Assembly: GCA_049966155.1 (NCBI GenBank)
Contig: JBMFVE010000002.1
Location: forward strand, 186,001 to 250,000
Length of the DNA: 64,000 nt
From: JBMFVE01 sp049966155
GTDB lineage: Bacteria > Bacteroidota > Ignavibacteria > Kryptoniales > JAKASW01
Direction of reading: 5' to 3'
Part shown: one piece after another, positions 61,497-64,000 of the stretch
Layout of the letters: each line of letters opens with the position of its first letter
How positions within the stretch are numbered: the stretch's first letter is position 1
Notes under the pieces: model-generated
Seen by the model: only the letters and a program-made list of their open reading frames with translations
The model's database searches: none
What the model was told of the DNA's origin: nothing
Program-made: the position numbers and the translations under genes

Positions 61497-64000
61497 AGCA
61501 ATTGTTCATATTTTTTCTTTCGATAGTGGTCTCTTCCTGTTCGGGTTTAAATTTCCAGACAAAGGAAAATAAAGCCAACCATGTAACGGCTGGTGTTAAG
61601 ATTCAGGTTTCAGCCAGGACAATGTCCCCTCAATCGCAATTGAGCATATATGAATGGAAGGCTGACACAGCCTGGGTGGATTCTGTATTCAACAGGATGA
61701 CCCTGCCAGAAGAAGTTGCGCAGATGATTGTTCCATTTACATGGAGTTCATATTACAGCGCGGATGATCAAACTTACCAGACTTTAATTCACCTGGCCAG
61801 AGATTTGAAGGTCGGAGGATTCGTTGTTTCTACAGGTGACATTTATGAACAGGCGATCCTGCTTAACCGTTTACAAAAAGCTTCTGATGTCCCTCTCTTA
61901 ATTTCTGCTGACTATGAAAACGGGCTTGGAATGCGCTTGAAAAACGTATATGCATTCCCAACCAATATGGCGTTAGGGGCAACTGGCGACTCGCTTCTTG
62001 TTTACATGATTGGAAACACGATTGCCAGAGAGGCAAAAGCCGTAGGCGTTGACCAAAATTATGCACCTGTATCCGACATTAATGATAATCCAGAAAATCC
62101 AATAATAAACGTCCGTTCTTATGGAGAAGATCCGGAACTGGTTGCAAAGCTTGCCTCCGCATTTATAAAAGGTACACAGGACGCCGGTGTCGTTGCAACA
62201 GCAAAGCATTTCCCTGGTCATGGGAACACGAGCGTCGATTCCCATGCGGAGCTACCTGTCTTAAACAGCACTTATGAGCAGCTTAACAAGATTGAACTTG
62301 TGCCATTCCGTGCAGATGTGAGAGCAGGAGTTAAGTCAATCATGGTTGCACACATTGCTCTCGAGAGTTTTGAGGGAAAGGAACAAATTCCAGGGAGTCT
62401 TTCCAGAAGGATTACCACCGATCTTCTGCAGGATTCAGTCGGATTTCATGGGCTGGTAATCACAGATGCACTAAATATGAGAGGAGTGACAAACAAATAT
62501 TCTATTGCTGAGGCATCAGTTCGTGCAGTGAAAGCAGGAGCGGATATTATCTTAATGCCTCCTGATATTGAAGTAGCACTGAACGCTTTGGTAAAAGCAG
62601 TGGAAAGAGGCGAAATTCCAAAAGCAAGGATAGACTACTCAGTAAAAAAAATCTTATTCCTGAAATCGGAACTGGGACTTAACAGAAACAAATTTGTTAA
62701 CATAGACAATATTCCAAATGTTGTTGGGATACAGGCTCACAGACTGCTTGCTGAAAAAGCTGCCCGACGCTCAATAACAATCGTAAAGAACCAAAATAAC
62801 ATACTCCCACTTCAGTATTTTCAAGACAAAAAAATACTCTGCATAACAGTATCTGATAACTGTGACCCATCCACCGGGGCGCTCTTTGAAAACGAACTCT
62901 CTTTGCGCTACCACAATGTGGACTTTCGACAGGTCGACCCATCGTCAAACCAGATTGATTTTGATTCCCTTCTAACATTAGCAAAGGAGTCTGACATCGT
63001 TATTATCCCTGCATACTTAAAGGTCCGCGCAGGGAAAGGCACAGTTGACTTCCCCGACAACATAAAAGACTTTCTTACAAACCTGACAAACCTCGGAAAG
63101 CCAACTGTATTGATTTCATTTGGTAATCCGTATCTCCTGCGAAGTGCTCCAAACGCTTCTGCTTATGTCTGTGCATACGGCGACCAACCCCCTTCTGTAT
63201 CTGCTGCTGTAGAAGCAATTTTCTCTGAATCAACTGTTTCAGGTAAACTCCCAATTTCAATCTCGGACTCAGTGAGAATTGGGAGTGGCCTCGAATTTCC
63301 CCAAACGAGTCTCCGATATGCTCAACCAATTGAAGCCGGATTTTCAGCTGCACGTATTGCAAGGCTTGATTCAATTGTTAATTACTGGATTGCTGATAGT
63401 GCATTCCCTGGAGCACAGCTGCTTGTTGCAAAAGACGGCAAAATTGTCTATAACAAAGCCTTTGGCACATACGATTATTCGCCATACTCAAGAAATGTTG
63501 ACCTGAACACAATGTATGACCTTGCCTCAGTAACAAAAGTTGTTGCAACTACGTTAGCAGCGATGAAGCTTTACGGTGAGGGCAAGCTCGATATCAATGC
63601 ACCTGTTGTAAAGTATATCCCGAAATTTGGTCAAAACGGAAAAGAAAAAATTCTCGTCAGAAATCTCCTGGAGCATGACAGTGGCCTCCCACCAGATCCA
63701 TCCCATTACCTGTGGTATACAAAGGCAATTCCGCAGGCAAAGCTTGATACACTTTTAAAACATCCCCACATGTTTATCAATCCTGATATGGACTCTGCGC
63801 ATAGTGCCATGTGGGACACACTTTATGCAACTCCACTAGCTTACCCGACAGGCACCAGGATGGTTTACAGTGATATTGGAATGCTGATTGTGGGAAAAAT
63901 CATTGAAAAAATAACAGGAATGCCACTATCCGATTACGTGGAGAAAAATTTCTACAAGCCTCTTGGTATGATTCATACAATGTTCACCCCTCCTCCCCGA
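61493..64000 (+). CDS. GH3 beta-N-acetylhexosaminidase fused to a serine-hydrolase (beta-lactamase fold) domain, lipoprotein (C-terminus beyond window)
   Basis: 836 residues up to the window end. A TTG start (61493-61495) overlaps the previous stop as TTGA and has GGAG 8 nt upstream. A lipoprotein signal has lipobox VSSC (Cys16). GH3 domain: KHFPGHG (238-244), Asp-x-His (Asp249, His251, the general acid pair of NagZ-type enzymes) and nucleophile Asp325 in ITDALNMRG. From about 620 a class C/beta-lactamase-like domain: SVTK (Ser679-Lys682) and Tyr792-Ser-Asp. NagZ-like enzymes cut GlcNAc from muropeptides or chitin, and the serine domain resembles penicillin-binding DD-peptidases/esterases. 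Fusion occurs in other Bacteroidota. Substrate inferred: peptidoglycan fragments. Confidence 0.9.
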   Translation, partial: MKQLFIFFLSIVVSSCSGLNFQTKENKANHVTAGVKIQVSARTMSPQSQLSIYEWKADTAWVDSVFNRMTLPEEVAQMIVPFTWSSYYSADDQTYQTLIHLARDLKVGGFVVSTGDIYEQAILLNRLQKASDVPLLISADYENGLGMRLKNVYAFPTNMALGATGDSLLVYMIGNTIAREAKAVGVDQNYAPVSDINDNPENPIINVRSYGEDPELVAKLASAFIKGTQDAGVVATAKHFPGHGNTSVDSHAELPVLNSTYEQLNKIELVPFRADVRAGVKSIMVAHIALESFEGKEQIPGSLSRRITTDLLQDSVGFHGLVITDALNMRGVTNKYSIAEASVRAVKAGADIILMPPDIEVALNALVKAVERGEIPKARIDYSVKKILFLKSELGLNRNKFVNIDNIPNVVGIQAHRLLAEKAARRSITIVKNQNNILPLQYFQDKKILCITVSDNCDPSTGALFENELSLRYHNVDFRQVDPSSNQIDFDSLLTLAKESDIVIIPAYLKVRAGKGTVDFPDNIKDFLTNLTNLGKPTVLISFGNPYLLRSAPNASAYVCAYGDQPPSVSAAVEAIFSESTVSGKLPISISDSVRIGSGLEFPQTSLRYAQPIEAGFSAARIARLDSIVNYWIADSAFPGAQLLVAKDGKIVYNKAFGTYDYSPYSRNVDLNTMYDLASVTKVVATTLAAMKLYGEGKLDINAPVVKYIPKFGQNGKEKILVRNLLEHDSGLPPDPSHYLWYTKAIPQAKLDTLLKHPHMFINPDMDSAHSAMWDTLYATPLAYPTGTRMVYSDIGMLIVGKIIEKITGMPLSDYVEKNFYKPLGMIHTMFTPPPR

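Overview
The window is a bacterial chromosome segment with moderate-to-low GC, dense in housekeeping genes. I see no phage, insertion sequence, CRISPR array or rRNA. A Gram-negative member of the Bacteroidota/Chlorobiota (FCB) side is suggested by five things: a TonB-dependent receptor with an N-terminal carboxypeptidase-like domain, a PorZ-like propeller protein with a type IX secretion (T9SS) C-terminal domain, a patatin/Omp85 fusion, a LolCDE-like set, and a GH3/serine-hydrolase fusion lipoprotein. Shine-Dalgarno sites and ordinary sigma-70-type promoters (about TTGATT-N17-TATTTT) are common. That is unlike the TTTG/TAnnTTTG promoters of Bacteroidia, so an Ignavibacteria-like lineage is my best guess. 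It is inferred, not proven.

Layout. 1-5.2 kb: the 5' part of a TonB-dependent receptor gene (minus), tRNA-Gly and tRNA-Val (plus), enolase, a type Vd patatin autotransporter-like gene and tRNA-Arg. 5.3-9.6 kb: RF2 (with a programmed +1 frameshift), two LolC/E-type permeases and LolD. 9.8-15 kb: isocitrate dehydrogenase, a HIT protein and citrate synthase as a TCA operon, then a C-terminal processing protease and thymidylate kinase. 15.1-19.2 kb is a short plus-strand block: an AsmA-like protein, rsmA and a PAP2 phosphatase.

19.3-60.4 kb is about 41 kb of uninterrupted minus-strand protein genes. In transcription order (high to low coordinate) they are: HAD phosphatase, membrane protein, Gfo/Idh oxidoreductase and CCA-adding enzyme; a TolC / HlyD / MacB-type ATPase / two-permease efflux operon; an Rrf2 regulator with cydA, cydB, cydD and cydC; tRNA-Gly and tRNA-Cys; phoB, phoR and phoU; ytxH / DUF948 / EF-G-like GTPase / HIT; wecB; hisB-proC-hisH-hisA-hisF-hisI-pfkB-rfbD; serS; a heterodimeric ABC exporter; fbp; a Crp-family regulator; PHP phosphatase, ribH and the PorZ-like gene. 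From 60.5 kb the plus strand resumes with an N-acetylglucosamine-kinase-like gene coupled to a GH3-beta-lactamase-fold lipoprotein that runs off the window.

No single unknown system dominates. The most informative signals are regulatory. They are a 19-bp palindromic operator at the predicted start site of the NsrR-like rrf2-cyd operon, a strong intrinsic terminator just before cydD that looks like an attenuator, two promoters whose spacing predicts leaderless mRNAs (the AsmA-like and GlcNAc-kinase genes), and the RF2 frameshift site. An EF-G paralogue lacking the usual catalytic His, encoded with YtxH and DUF948 proteins, is the most interesting protein cluster. Many gene starts were moved from the longest ORF to a start supported by a ribosome binding site, promoter or overlap. 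No gene-free stretch exceeds 300 bases; the longest is 639-916.
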